Positions 1 to 10,374 of a DNA stretch of 45,767 nucleotides are shown piece after piece. Position 1 is the stretch's first letter. Each line of letters starts with the position of its first letter. The position numbers and the translations under genes are program-made. The stretch is taken from positions 1,905,854 to 1,951,620 of the forward strand of contig BFEA01000191.1 of NCBI GenBank assembly GCA_003427395.1. Reading direction: 5' to 3'. The notes beneath the pieces are model-generated. The model was given only the letters and a program-made list of their open reading frames with translations. It did no database searches and had not been told where the DNA came from. This DNA comes from Chara braunii (lineage: Eukaryota; Streptophyta; Charophyceae; Charales; Characeae).

Positions 1-142
1 TGATCTCGACTTTCCCAACCCCGATCGATCCCGATTCCCTCCCCCAGCGCTGCTCTTCCCACCCGCCCCGATTCCTCCTGCGCGCACGTGCATGCGAACA
101 CTCCCTCATCTATACCATGTCCGCGCGAACGTGCACGCCGGG
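1..142. other. No recognisable feature, C-rich
   Basis: A pyrimidine-rich, GC-rich stretch with repeated CCCGATT and GATC-containing words. Similar wording (CCGATCA..CCCGATTCCC) recurs near 6860-6900, so it may be the far end of the polypyrimidine tract seen there. No coding signal or RNA gene is visible. Confidence 0.4.
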
Positions 143-410
143 ACGTGGGCGGGTGCGGCACATCTGTTAGAAGATAAAGCAGGTGTCCTACAATGAGCTC
201 AACGAGACAAGCAATCTCGTTGGAGTGAAAAACACAAAAGCTCATGTGATTTTGATTTCTAGTACGAATACAAACTACGTGGGCGGGTGCGGCACATCTG
301 TTAGGAGATAAGGCAGGTTTCCTACGATAAGCTCAACGAGACCAGCAATCTCGTTGGAGCAAAAAGGGCAAAAACTCATGTGATTATGATTTCTAGTACG
401 AATACAAACT
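143..410 (+). repeat. 134-bp tandem duplication with internal stem-loop
   Basis: Two head-to-tail copies (143-276 and 277-410) start with ACGTGGGCGGGTGCGGCACA and end with TAGTACGAATACAAACT. They differ by scattered substitutions. Each copy contains a near-perfect inverted repeat, CTCAACGAGA ... TCTCGTTGGAG, with a 7-nt loop, and the stem is kept in both. No ORF spans the unit. Function unknown. Confidence 0.85.
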
Positions 411-534
411 GTGAGAGTGTGGCCTATAGATCCTTTAGCGTTTCAGGACTTCAAGCTATGGGTGTCTGAAAAGCTACCACAGGCATAACTGGGTGCAGGC
501 CACCAAGCCTTCATAGCAACGTTGTTTCCTGATC

Positions 535-800
535 CTTCAACGTGGACTCTCACTATCATTGTGCAGCAGAAGTCATTGTCGCGCCCATTGCCATCGTCGA
601 CGATCCCCATCATGGTGGCATCCTCACCATCACGGTTCGTCATCATCATTGCGTGCAATTACTCCGGAAACCTGGTCGTTCCACTGGGGGAACGTTCGAG
701 AAGACCGTTTACGGGTGATTAAAGACCTTCCTCGACTAGGAGGAAGGACATTCATTGCTTCTGGCCGACGGGGAGCGTGGTATCGTCAATCTCTCCCCCT
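535..800 (+). repeat. Dispersed repeat D1, copy 1
   Basis: This segment aligns by eye with 7130-7360 on the same strand. Shared blocks are a CATCATCATT-rich stretch, GTCGTTCCAC..GGGAAC, AAGACCTTCC..GACTAGGAGGAA and GACATTCATTGC. The copies are diverged and have indels. Short ORFs across it are not conserved in frame between copies, so I read it as a noncoding repeat remnant. Confidence 0.55.
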
Positions 801-1029
801 CTTGCTAATTCCCTCCTCCCATCTCGCCGATTTCCCTCAAAGATCCCATCTTTCTCTTTGTCGTCTACCTCCTCTCCATCCCCCCTTCTCTCCTGTATCC
901 TCCCACCTAATTGGNCGCATCATCTAAAAATTTCTACTACACGTGACGTGTATCGCCCTTCTTTGTGTTTGTCTGACAATGCCGTCCATTCTGTCATTCG
1001 GAATTTCGATCCAATTCGATAGGATTAAT
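801..1029. other. No recognisable feature (one N at 915)
   Basis: C/T-rich at first, then mixed composition. Small ORFs here are low-complexity Ser/Pro strings and give no family signal. Confidence 0.4.
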
Positions 1030-1720
1030 CTTCATTTCCTTTTCTCCCAACGCCGTGATCGGAATTAATTCCGGCGTTTTCGTTCAAAAGTCACGTGAAT
1101 TTCTTTATTATACCAAATTCTCTTCGTAAATTAGTTTAAAATTTGATTTTCATTCAGAAATTCGTGAAATATATTTGAAAATTTACTAAGTTTAATTCTT
1201 CTGAGGTCGACTCTACTTCTACTTTCTATCCCCCGTAAAAATTCTGAAATTCTACAATTCGTTTTGAAATTCTTTTGGTATTCTTTTGAAAATTCTTTGA
1301 GTTTCTTCTTAATTTTACAACATGTTGATACGAATTTAGTAGTTTCATTAAAATTATTACGAAATTTCTCCCAATTTATTTTACTTGGCTGTTATTAATT
1401 CTTTCTAACATTTCATCGTAAATTCTTCAATTAGGAATTAGTTTTCTTTTTTTTTTTCAAATTGCCTTCGAAATTCCTTTAATTCCATAAATATGCCATG
1501 AAATTTTTCATTTTCTTTCAAACTTTTCCTCTGAACTCATTTTTACCTCCTCTGTCATTTCCCTGAACTTTCGGAAATTTTTACGAACATTTTTTTAATT
1601 CGTTTTGTTTAAATTGTCTTTAAATTCCAAATTTACGTCCAAATAATTTCGGAATTTTATTTCGACTTCGTGATTGTCTTATGCATTCCTTCCTCTATAC
1701 CCCATGCCATTTTTTGAAAA
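1030..1720. repeat. AT-rich degenerate GAAATTC-type simple repeat
   Basis: Words such as GAAATTC, AAATTCTTT and TTTGAAAATT recur irregularly over about 700 bases with no fixed period. There is no ORF of note. A similar AT-rich field, with GTGAAATTT and CAGTTCAA words, lies at 7450-8255. Probably decayed simple sequence. Confidence 0.5.
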
Positions 1721-2239
1721 TTTCCTCTCATTCCCCCGCTCGAATCGGAAACTTTACTCTTCCTCCCTCAATCCGATTCTAGATTTTATTGATTTATCTT
1801 GGAAGTTCACTAGATCTCATTTCTACAAGCCGTCCCTTCTCGGCCCCCTTTCTGCGTGCCAATCTGGCTCCCCGTGACACCGACCAGCGCGCACTGCAAA
1901 ATCGTGTCTGAGACGCCAATGCCGCAAATCGCCTTGCACGCTTCGACGCGAGACAGGGTTCAATCAGTCCACTTCCCACACTCTCCTCACTAAAACCACA
2001 ACATCTCCCCCTCTATCCCACGGTAACGACCCTCCCCTCCTCCCCCGCCGTGCCTCTCCTCGCCACCACATCAGACTAGTCTCATCGGCTACTATGTGGA
2101 AGGTGCAACAAAAGATCCAAGAAGCACAACACAACCACCCGTAAGGAACCCTCGCTTGTCCCCTAGCCCCGTCCATAGTACGATCTCAAAAGTACTTGAA
2201 TCAACCCCACGTGTACGGACAGCCTACGAACACGGAGTA
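1721..2239. other. No recognisable feature
   Basis: C/T-rich mixed sequence. Short ORFs on both strands are compositional, with no domain or repeat that I can name. Confidence 0.4.
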
Positions 2240-2530
2240 GTACTTACTGTGGTTGATATGAAAGGTATAGTTGATCTCATAGTCGTCATGATCGTTGTCA
2301 GCAAAGTCGCCGACATTGATGATTTAATTGTGACTGTAGACGTTGTTGTTGTTAACAGCAGTGTTGTAGATATCGTCGTCGTTAAGGATGTTCATGCTGT
2401 TGAGATCGACGATGTAAAATTGTTTGTGACAGTATTCGTTGTTGTTGTTAACAGTGGTGTTGTAGTTGTTGTTGGCATCATTTTGTTGTTGTTGTTGAGT
2501 TTGTTGTTGTTGTTGTTGTTGTTGTATGTC
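2240..2530. repeat. GTT/GTC cryptic triplet repeat
   Basis: The plus strand is a degenerate run of GTT, GTC and GAT triplets ending in a cleaner (TTG)n at about 2490-2524. The triplet phase keeps frames open: Val/Leu-rich on plus, poly-Asn/Gln/Thr on minus. On the minus strand the triplets extend the decayed ORF at 2520-2970 into an Asn/Thr-rich tail. Confidence 0.7.
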
Positions 2531-2970
2531 ACAGTATGTGTCGTTGATATGGAGGATGCTGTTGCAGATTGCTGCTGACTTGCCATGGCAGTGCACACAC
2601 ATGACGCAACGTCAGTGTCCATGCTGAAGGAGCGATGACGTTAACCTCCCTGGGCTTCAGTCGCAAATCTCCCCCTCATCACCTCGCCGTACTGTGTGCC
2701 TTCATCAAAACTCATATTGCAGCCGGTTATGATAGTCTCAGCCCACTGCCAATCAACATGCCCCTCCAACGTTGGATCCTTCGAAATGTGCAAGAGGGTA
2801 GTTTCCAGTTGTCGAGCCTTGTCCGCCAACCATGTGGCCGGTGTTGACCCCCCCCCAATCTACCACTGGCGAGGCCTGGGCAGCAGAGGACAAAACCCCG
2901 CAAACTCCCGCATGTGCCGCCACGTGGCTTCCAGTTCGGCAAGCCATGTGTCCGCCCATGTTGATCACAT
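2520..2970 (-). pseudogene. Decayed ORF of unknown function, copy A (Gln/Asn-rich tail)
   Basis: Read on the minus strand, this carries the same protein wording as the copy at 4340-4790 but broken by frameshifts. One piece (2829-2641) reads MADKARQLETTLLHI...DWQWAETIITGCNMSFDEG; the upstream piece (2968-2753) is in another frame. The break coincides with a C-run near 2847 that differs in length between the two copies. It ends in SQQQSATASS and an Asn-rich stretch encoded by the triplet repeat. I do not recognise the family; a retroelement gag-like protein is possible but unproven. Confidence 0.4.
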
Positions 2971-3350
2971 GTGATCTGATTTGATGTTATGGGAATGATC
3001 ACACCAGATCTGCTATGACGTGATCTGATGAAATCTGATCTTATCTTATCCAATTAGGCTTGATATGATAAGATCTTATCTGATTTGATCAGATCAGATC
3101 ACATTAGATCAGATGTAATCACATCACATGTGATGTGATCAGACCAGATTCCATCTGAGCAGATGTGATCAGATCTAATCAGATTGGATCTGATCACATC
3201 AACTCTGATCTGATGTGGGGCGACCACATATGATCTCATCATATTTAGTCAGATGAGATCTCATTGGATGACCATCAAAATCAGATCAAATAAGAATCAA
3301 ATCAGATCAAATCAAATCAAATTAAATCAAATCAAATCCGATGTGATGTA
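2955..3350. repeat. GATC-palindrome field, copy A
   Basis: About 400 bases built from overlapping TGATC, AGATC and ATCTGATC words, with many TGATCA and AGATCT palindromes and no fixed period. It fades into (AAATC)-like words near 3300. The field is repeated at 4785-5145. Confidence 0.85.
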
Positions 3351-4265
3351 ATGACCTGCAAAATCACAGAATGAGAACTGTGTTAATTTCTGAGTTTTGC
3401 AGTCGGAATGTGTGTCTTGGTGAGAATCCCGCCCGTTGTCTGTGTGTGTGTGCTTGATGGTTCCCGTGTTTGAGTGCATTCTCTCTTTCTCTATCTCCTC
3501 AAGACTTAGTACCATGTGCAGTTTTTTAAAGAGAACCAGCAAGTATGTGTGATGCAATGACAACCTCATACATTTGAAAAAAAAAAAAAAAAAAGTCGGG
3601 TCGTCATTAGGCCCACTGGATAGAAGATTCTCAGTATTTTGCTTGTTGTTTCAAGCAGCCGTTGTGCAATTATCTCATTGGGTGGAGCCCTCCTTCAATC
3701 ACGGAGTATATGGAGGGCGTCATGATCACTGTTGAGTCGTGTGTTCACAGAAGTCGAGTTTATTCCATAAAAAATGTGGCAGATACTGTGTTCACTGTTG
3801 TTGCAACCACCACCATCAGATCATTTGTGATCAGATGGTTGGGAAACACTTTCTCGTAAATTTCGGTGGGAGGTCTCTGTTTTTTGTTTTTTTTTTGCCT
3901 TTCTCCTGTTTTCTCAGCCCATAAATTTGTAATGAACCGGTCAGGCCGCTGCCACTAAGTGTCACACTGGATCGACCACACTCCTATCCGACTGCTAATG
4001 GGACCATGCCCCTGAATACCACTTGCAAGCCTTACCAACTGAGGCCGCTGTTTTTTTTTTCCCCATAGAAATATCGAAAAGAAACAGGCCCGGACTTGGT
4101 CGTCAATATGCAAAGATCTACGGCCCAAATCGGGCCTAATTAAATTCGAATGGACTCAATGCCTACCGATTCAAGGTGAAGAAGAGGAGTTTGGCGGCAA
4201 CGAGGAAGGAGGAGAATGACGAAGGCTGGGAGGAGCATTGCAGCGACTGCAGGGAACTCGAACAT
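3351..4265. other. Remainder of duplication copy A, no gene
   Basis: Contains a short A-run (about 3579-3594), a T-run (about 3885-3896) and blocks shared almost unchanged with 5150-6060. An 80-codon ORF (3569-3327, minus) also exists in copy B, but most differences between the copies change the amino acid, so coding is not supported. Confidence 0.6.
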
Positions 4266-4266
4266 G

Positions 4267-4318
<52 letters not shown>

Positions 4319-4343
4319 NTTGTTGTTGTTGTTGTTGTTGTTG
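4266..4343. repeat. Compound microsatellite (GT)n-N-(TTG)n at duplication junction
   Basis: A (GT)n tract of about 50 bases, one N at 4319, then (TTG)8. This is exactly where copy A's terminal (GT)n meets copy B's initial (TTG)n. The N marks an unresolved base or length. Confidence 0.9.
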
Positions 4344-4790
4344 TATGTCACAGTATGTGTCGTTGATATGGAGGATGCTGTTGCAGATTGCTGCTGACTT
4401 GCCATGGCAGTGCACACAGATGACGCTGACGCCGGTGTCCACGCTGAAGGAGCGATGACGTCAACCTCCACCTGGGCTTTAGTGGCCAACCTCGCCCTCA
4501 CCACCTCGCAGTACTTTGTGCCTTCATCAAAACTCATATTGCAGCCGGTTATGATTGCCTTAACCCACTGCCAATCAACAAGCGCCTCCAACGTTGGATC
4601 CTCTAAAATGTGCCAGAGGGTAGTTTCCAGTTGTCGAGCCTTGTCCGCCAACCATGTGGCCGAGTTTGACCCCCCCCAATCTACCACCGGCCAGGCCTGG
4701 GCAGCAGAGGACAAAACCCCGCAAACTCCCGCATGCGCCGCTCCGTGGCTTCCAGTTCGGCAAGCCATGTGTCCACCTGTGTTGATCACA
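4340..4790 (-). pseudogene. Decayed ORF of unknown function, copy B (Gln/Asn tail)
   Basis: The better-preserved copy, open from 4789 to the (TTG)n tract. From about 4690 it reads VVDWGG...WLADKARQLETTLWHI, then DWQWVKAIITGCNMSFDEG, RARLATKAQVEVD and SQQQSATASSIS, ending in poly-Asn. Upstream of VVDWGG a second frame gives VDTWLAELEATERRMREFAG, which looks like the original N-terminal part, so a frameshift near 4685 is likely. The mixed charged, helical composition suggests a once-real protein. Family not recognised; only remnants are present. Confidence 0.45.
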
Positions 4791-5145
4791 CGTGATCTGA
4801 TCTGATGTTATGGGAATGATCACCCCAAATCTGCTATGACGTGATCTGATGAAATCTGATCTGATCTTATCCAATTAGGCTTGATATGGTAAGATCTTAT
4901 CTGATTTGATCAGATCAGATCACATTAGATCAGATGTAATCACATCAGATGTGATGTGATCAGACCAAATTCCATCTGAGCAGATGTGATCAGATCTAAT
5001 CAGATTGGAACTGATCACATCAACTCTGATCTGATGTGGGGCGACCACATATGATCTCATCATATTTAGTCAGATCAGATCTCATTGGATGACCTGCAAA
5101 ATCAGATTAAATTAGATCAAATCAAATCAAATCTGATGTGATGTA
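4785..5145. repeat. GATC-palindrome field, copy B
   Basis: Same GATC-rich field as 2955-3350, with small internal differences including a shorter AAATC tail. Confidence 0.85.
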
Positions 5146-6063
5146 ATGACCTGCAAAATCACAGAATGAGAACTGTGCTAATTTCCGAGTTTTGCAGCCG
5201 GAATGTGTGTCTTGGTGAGAATCCCGCTCGCTGTCTGTGTGTGTGCGCTTGCTGGTTCCCGTTTCTGAGTGCATTCTCTCTTTCTCTCTCTCCTCAAGAC
5301 TTAGTACCATGTGCAGTTTTTTAAAGAGAACCAACAAGTATGTGTGATGCAATGACAACCTCATACATTTGAAAAAAATAAAAATAAAAAAAAATCGGGT
5401 CGTTCATAGGCTCACTGGATAAAAGATTCTCAGTATTTTGCTTGCTGTTCAAGCAGCCGTTGTGCAATTATCTCATTGGGTGGAGCCCTCCTTCAATCAC
5501 AGAGTATATGGAGGGCGTCATGATCAGTGTTGAGTCGTGTGTTGACAGAAGTTGAGTTTATTCAAGAAAAAATGTGGCAGATACTGTGTTCAATTTTGTT
5601 GCAACCACCACCATTAGATCATTTGTGATCTGATGGTTGGGAAACACTCTGTCGTGAATTCTGGTGGGAGGTATCTGTTTTTTGTTTTTTTTTTGCCTTT
5701 CTCCTGTTTTCTCAGCCCATAAATTTGTAATGAACCGTTCAGGCCGCTGCCACTCAGTGTCACACTGGATCGGCCACACTCCTATCCGACTGCTAATGGG
5801 ACCATGCCCCTGAATGCCACTTGCAAGCCTTAGCAACTGACGCCGCTGGATTTTTTTTCCCATAGAAATATCAAAAAGAAACGGGCCCGAACTTGGTCGT
5901 CAATATGTAAAGATCTACGGCCCAAATCGGGCCTAATTAAATTCGAATGGACTCACTGCCGACCAATTAAAGGTGAAGAAGAGGAGTTTGGCGGCAACGA
6001 GGAAGGAGGAAAAGGACGAAGGCCGGGAGGAGCATTGCAACAGCTGCAGGGAACTCAAACATG

Positions 6064-6107
6064 GCGTGCGTGTGTGTGTGTGTGTGTATGTGTATGTGTG
6101 TGAGAGT

Positions 6108-6182
<75 letters not shown>
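6064..6182. repeat. Compound microsatellite (GT)n(GA)n
   Basis: An interrupted (GT)n from about 6066 to 6105 is followed by a nearly pure (GA)n to 6182. It is the downstream edge of duplication copy B. Confidence 0.95.
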
Positions 6183-6186
<4 letters not shown>

Positions 6187-6950
6187 AGGTGAGGGGTCGG
6201 AATGCGCCCTCCTCCTTGCGTCCCCACAGCCCCTCCCTCCCCCGCCCGCCCTCGCTCTCTCCCTCCACCTTCCGTCGATTTCCCCCCAATCGCGTCATTC
6301 CTTTGCGCCCAACTTTTCCTCCCTCCGCCTGCTTCTCCTTCGCGCATCCCCACTGCGCTCATTCCCACCTGCTTCCCCGCTCCTCCTCCCATCGTTTTCC
6401 CCGACCCTTTTCCACCAACACTCGAGCGCCCAACTTTTCCTCTCTCCGCCTGCTTCTCCTTCCCGCCTTCCCATTTTGCTCATTTCCACCCTCTTCCCCT
6501 CCCCTCCTCCCAAAGTTTTCCCTGACCCCTCCCCTCCTCCCAACGTTTTCCTTGACCCCTCCCCTTCGACACTCGATTCCCCCCCTTCGTGCGCCTTTCC
6601 TTCCCTCCATCCAGTGCCTGACTTCCTGCTCTCCCCTCTCCCGATCTTGAACTTCCCGAACTGATCCCGCTGCTCAACCCCCCTCGACCGCATCTCCCTT
6701 CTGCGTGATTGCACCTCCTATCTCGATCGTGCCTCTCCCCTCTACAACGCCCTCTCCCACTTCCTTTCCCCACCGCTATCTCGATTTTCTTCCTCCCCGC
6801 CTCCCTCCTGTGTGCATCTCCCTTGTGCCTCCAATCCCATTCCTGCTTCTCTCGATCACCTTCCGATCACCTCCCGATCAAGATCCCGATTCCCTTCTTT
6901 CCCCGCCCGCTGGATGGAGCCAATCTGTCGATGCCAACCAAATGTTCATA
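6183..6950. repeat. Polypyrimidine tract with short tandem repeats
   Basis: The plus strand is dominated by C and T for about 770 bases. Internal direct repeats include CGCCCAACTTTTCCTC..CTCCGCCTGCTTCTCC (near 6308 and 6428) and CCTCCTCCCAA.GTTTTCC (near 6505 and 6535). Long frames here are Pro/Ser or Arg/Gly/Glu strings and are compositional. Confidence 0.8.
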
Positions 6951-7129
6951 TCGACGTCGCTTATTTGATCCTTCGATGTTGGCTCTTCGTATCATTGCAA
7001 CATTGGACTCGTCAAGTGTTGGCACCTGGATGGTTGACAAGTGCCACATCATTTAATTAAAGTCCCACAGTGATTGGAATAATGAGAATCCTTTTCTATT
7101 TCAGAATCTCATAATCATCCTCGTCCGTC
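6951..7129. other. No recognisable feature
   Basis: Mixed composition, no ORF or repeat that I can support. Confidence 0.4.
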
Positions 7130-7360
7130 CCACTGATGCAACGATGCTCATAATCATTATCGGCGCAGATACTCATCTTCATCATCACCATCATTATCAT
7201 CGTTCGCAACATCATCGACGTGTTTTTTCCCGTGACTTCGTCGTTCCACCGTGGGAACAACCCTTTAGAGGTATCATTCAAGACCTTCCTTGACAGGAGG
7301 AATGACATTTATTGCCCCCGGGCGATCGAGAGTGCAATATTGTCCTCTATACTCTCTAAT
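7130..7360 (+). repeat. Dispersed repeat D1, copy 2
   Basis: Diverged copy of 535-800 on the same strand. Shared blocks are the CATCATC-rich stretch, TCGTTCCAC..GGGAACAA, CAAGACCTTCCTTGAC.AGGAGGAATGACATT and ATTGC. Confidence 0.55.
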
Positions 7361-8299
7361 ACTAACCCTCCCCTAAGCTTCCATCTTGCCGTTTTACTCC
7401 AAGGATCGCATATTTCTGTTCTTCCAAAAACGTCAAGTTATCGGTGTATATAGATGTTATTCTATTTATTAATTATTATTTTCATCAAAAAAAAATTGAC
7501 TTTGCGATTAGTAAATACGCAAAATGTTGATCATTGATCATCATATGTGAAGTTATGAGTTGTTTGTATGGTCCACGACTCTCTGAAAATTTTAGTGGAA
7601 TTTTAGTTCAACTTTTCGTCCACATATGAGAATTGCAATATAATTTCAATTCAATTTGAGTAAGCTGGGTGAAATTTCAATTATAATTTTGGTTTATATT
7701 CCGTCCACATTTGTAATTTTCTATGAAACTTTTCGCCTACATCTAAAACTTTTATTAACATTTTTGTTTAAATCGAGTATTTCCAGTGAAATTTCAGTCA
7801 AAAATTAATTGTTTTCGTGAAATTTTAATTCAAAGTTAATACTTTTGGTGAAATTTCAGTTCAAAATCGATTCAAGTTTTTGCGTAAATTTGAAATTTCA
7901 GTCTAATTACCATTTTCAGTCCATTTGAAATGTTTGAAAATTTTACCCATAACTTCAATTTAACTAGTAATTTCAGTCTAATTCACAAAAAAACGATGAT
8001 AATAGGATTGAAATACTCAGATTTAGGTTGAAATGCATTGATTTTAACGGAAAATTTATGAGTTAGAATTTTTGTTAACTGAAGTTTTCTGCCAAAAAAA
8101 AATTCGGTTGTACCTTGACGTCTACGCATGTATCCATGAATTAAGAAACGTCTTCAAGCTTTGTTGCTAACAACAATTTCTTAGTAATGATCGACAAAAA
8201 CTTATTGTTATTACTTATGATTAGTTTATAGAACTTTGGGAACTGACATATTGAAATATGTATATATATATATATATATATCGATAAACATATATAAAC
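7361..8299. repeat. AT-rich degenerate repeat field
   Basis: From about 7590 to 7980 variants of GTGAAATTTCAGTTCAA recur irregularly, on average every 30-60 bases. A short (TA)n lies at about 8262-8281. No gene is visible. Similar in character to 1030-1720. Confidence 0.5.
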
Positions 8300-8564
8300 A
8301 TCATCAATGTTAAGCACGTTTCATAAAGAATATCACGTTCTTATTTTATAATATTTCTTTGTCTTCTATTACGTGTACAACAATGTTTGCACATAAGGTG
8401 GGTAAGTGCATACTCTTTTATAACATAATGTATCCATTGTAGTGCATAAATGTACGCATCAAACGACCATAAGAAGTGTCGCATGGTATCGGTTTATCGT
8501 AGAAATTCTACCTGCACAGTTTCAATTTTTTCTTTTTTGCAAAACATTCACAATTTGCACACTT

Positions 8565-8604
<40 letters not shown>

Positions 8605-9220
8605 TCACAAACATATATATATATATATATATATATCAAATAGAACTACACGGTAAACCGTTGGCAAAAAGGGAGAAGAGGACAATAAACGAGGGGTAGT
8701 GACAAATTGTTTTTTTGGAGTTTCCTTGAGTTATATATATATAAACGTCGTCGACATTAAGCGCTCCTCAAAAAGAATATTACGCTCTTATTGTATAATC
8801 ATCCTTAGTCTTTTATCACGTATCTAACACTGTTGTGTATAAGGTCGGTAGGTGCATATTATTTTATGGCTTGGCATATCTGTTGCAACAAGTAAATGTA
8901 GGCACCAACCGACCAAAAGTAGTGTCGACTGAAATAAAAGAGTTATTCACACTTTGGAATTGGAAAAATAATATGCTCCGTCGTCCGCATTAAACACTTT
9001 TCATACATGATATTATGCTTTTAATTTATAATCATCCTCAATCTTCTACTCTCACATATCTACTTGTGTTTGCATATGTGGTCGGTAGGTGCATACTATT
9101 TTATGACTAACCATAGTCATTGCAACACATAAATGTAGGTACCAACCGGCTACAAGAAGTATCACCTGAAACAACAGAGTTATTCACACCTCATAATTTG
9201 AAAAATAATATGCTCCCAAA
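8300..9220 (+). repeat. Tandem repeat, ~233-bp units, split by an insertion
   Basis: Units start at about 8309, 8756 and 8989 with GTTAAGC/ATTAAGC/ATTAAAC and contain TATAATCATCCT, GTCGGTAGGTGCATA..TTTTATG, AAATGTAGG.ACCAACCG and GAGTTATTCACAC. Units 2 and 3 are 233 bases apart. Unit 1 is interrupted after about 8490 by TA repeats and the cassette at 8601-8730. Noncoding. Confidence 0.8.
8566..8740 (-). mobile_element. TA-flanked cassette C1 (degenerate hammerhead-like copy)
   Basis: Between (TA)n tracts. A mini-remnant TCGTCACAAA at 8602-8611 is followed after more (TA)n by a minus-strand body (8637-8730) that matches the other cassettes: CAAATAGAACT, GGTAAACCG, GGGAGAAGAGGACAA, AAACGAGGGG, GTGACAAA. 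Beyond the predicted cleavage side the sequence still reads, on minus, GGAAACTCC..AAAACAATTTGTC, a broken version of the hammerhead-like core. The CTGATGA part is lost. Confidence 0.65.
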
Positions 9221-9636
<416 letters not shown>

Positions 9637-9735
9637 ACATGTAAATCTATTAGATTCATAAATATAGGGAAATTGGTTTTCAATGACGTCAACATCAACA
9701 ACACATCCTAAACACGTAAGAATACTATGCAAAAA

Positions 9736-10070
9736 ACGCTATAATTTAATGCAGAAAGTTTTTCAGCCTAAATATGTTCAATTTTTAACATAATTCACAA
9801 CCATATTATTCCAACATGATTTCAACAGGATATCAACTGTTTATCAACTGATTTTCAACATATGAGCGAAATTTTCAACACAAAATCAACAGTTGTTAAA
9901 CTGTTTGTATACAGTTTAAAACAACCATACCAACACAGAGAACATGATCAATCTTTCTCCAAACCAGATTGATTGGCTTTCTGTATATATATACATGAAC
10001 CCCTCCCTCAAACAGTTTATAAACTGTTTACAATCTGTTGTTATACGCAAATGTATGTGATAAATTTCAT
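9736..10070. repeat. AT-rich region with AAACTGTTT palindromes
   Basis: Repeated TTCAAC/TCAACTG words. Includes an imperfect inverted repeat around 9892-9925 (GTTAAACTGT ... ACAGTTTAAAAC) and a perfect 20-bp palindrome at 10010-10029 (AAACAGTTTATAAACTGTTT). No coding signal. Confidence 0.6.
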
Positions 10071-10374
10071 GATCCAACTCCTGCGTGACGTGGCCGGGAA
10101 TGTCTCGCGCTACCATTGAGTACTGTCGGGCCGATGTGCTCGACACACTCAATCCTCACACGACAACCGTCGGGTGGTGGGTCGTGCACCTGCGACGTCC
10201 CCTGCTACCCTCAGGTTGCAGCCCCACATGTCCACTTGGAACGTTTTCTCCGATTTCCTTCCACTTTTAGGTTACCTGCGCTCTCCAAATGGGAAGCGAG
10301 GAAAGCCACGACCACGGACCCTAGGCACGTTAACCTCCCAGTCCAAGTTTCATGATCGACAAGGTCGATAATAT
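10071..10374. other. Mostly unassigned; short segment repeated at 20569
   Basis: The stretch at about 10076-10150 (AACTCCTGCGTGACGTGG, GATGTGCTCGAC) is repeated, diverged, at 20569-20640 on the same strand. The rest is unassigned. Confidence 0.4.

Larger units (their letters stand above)
2512..4318 (+). repeat. 1.8-kb tandem segmental duplication, copy A
   Basis: Copy A starts at the (TTG)n followed by TATGTCACAGTATGTGTCG (2525) and ends in a (GT)n tract (4266-4318). The same order of blocks is repeated about 1819 bases downstream. In order they are: ORF remnant, GATC field, a conserved stretch with a short A-run (about 3579-3594), TTGGGTGGAGCCCTCC, and CGAATGGACTCA before the GT tract. Both boundaries lie in microsatellites, which suggests unequal exchange or a TE bounded by simple repeats. 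Confidence 0.9.
4320..6105 (+). repeat. 1.8-kb tandem segmental duplication, copy B
   Basis: Second copy of the segment at 2512-4318, in the same orientation and block order, with scattered substitutions and small indels. Copy B ends in (GT)n that continues into (GA)n, whereas copy A ends in (GT)n joined to copy B. Confidence 0.9.

Noticed and set aside
3327-3569. 80-codon ORF on the minus strand, open in both duplication copies (also 5122-5364)
   Set aside because: By eye about 10 of roughly 12 nucleotide differences between copies change the amino acid, so there is no sign of purifying selection. The open frame is explained by recent duplication.
5933-6650. ORFs of 120-225 codons with Ser/Leu, Arg/Glu or His/Thr repeats
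   Set aside because: They are translations of (GT)n, (GA)n and the polypyrimidine tract. The same applies to 4140-4789 (repeat part), 9481-9732, 23609-23943, 27494-28028 and 30507-30839.
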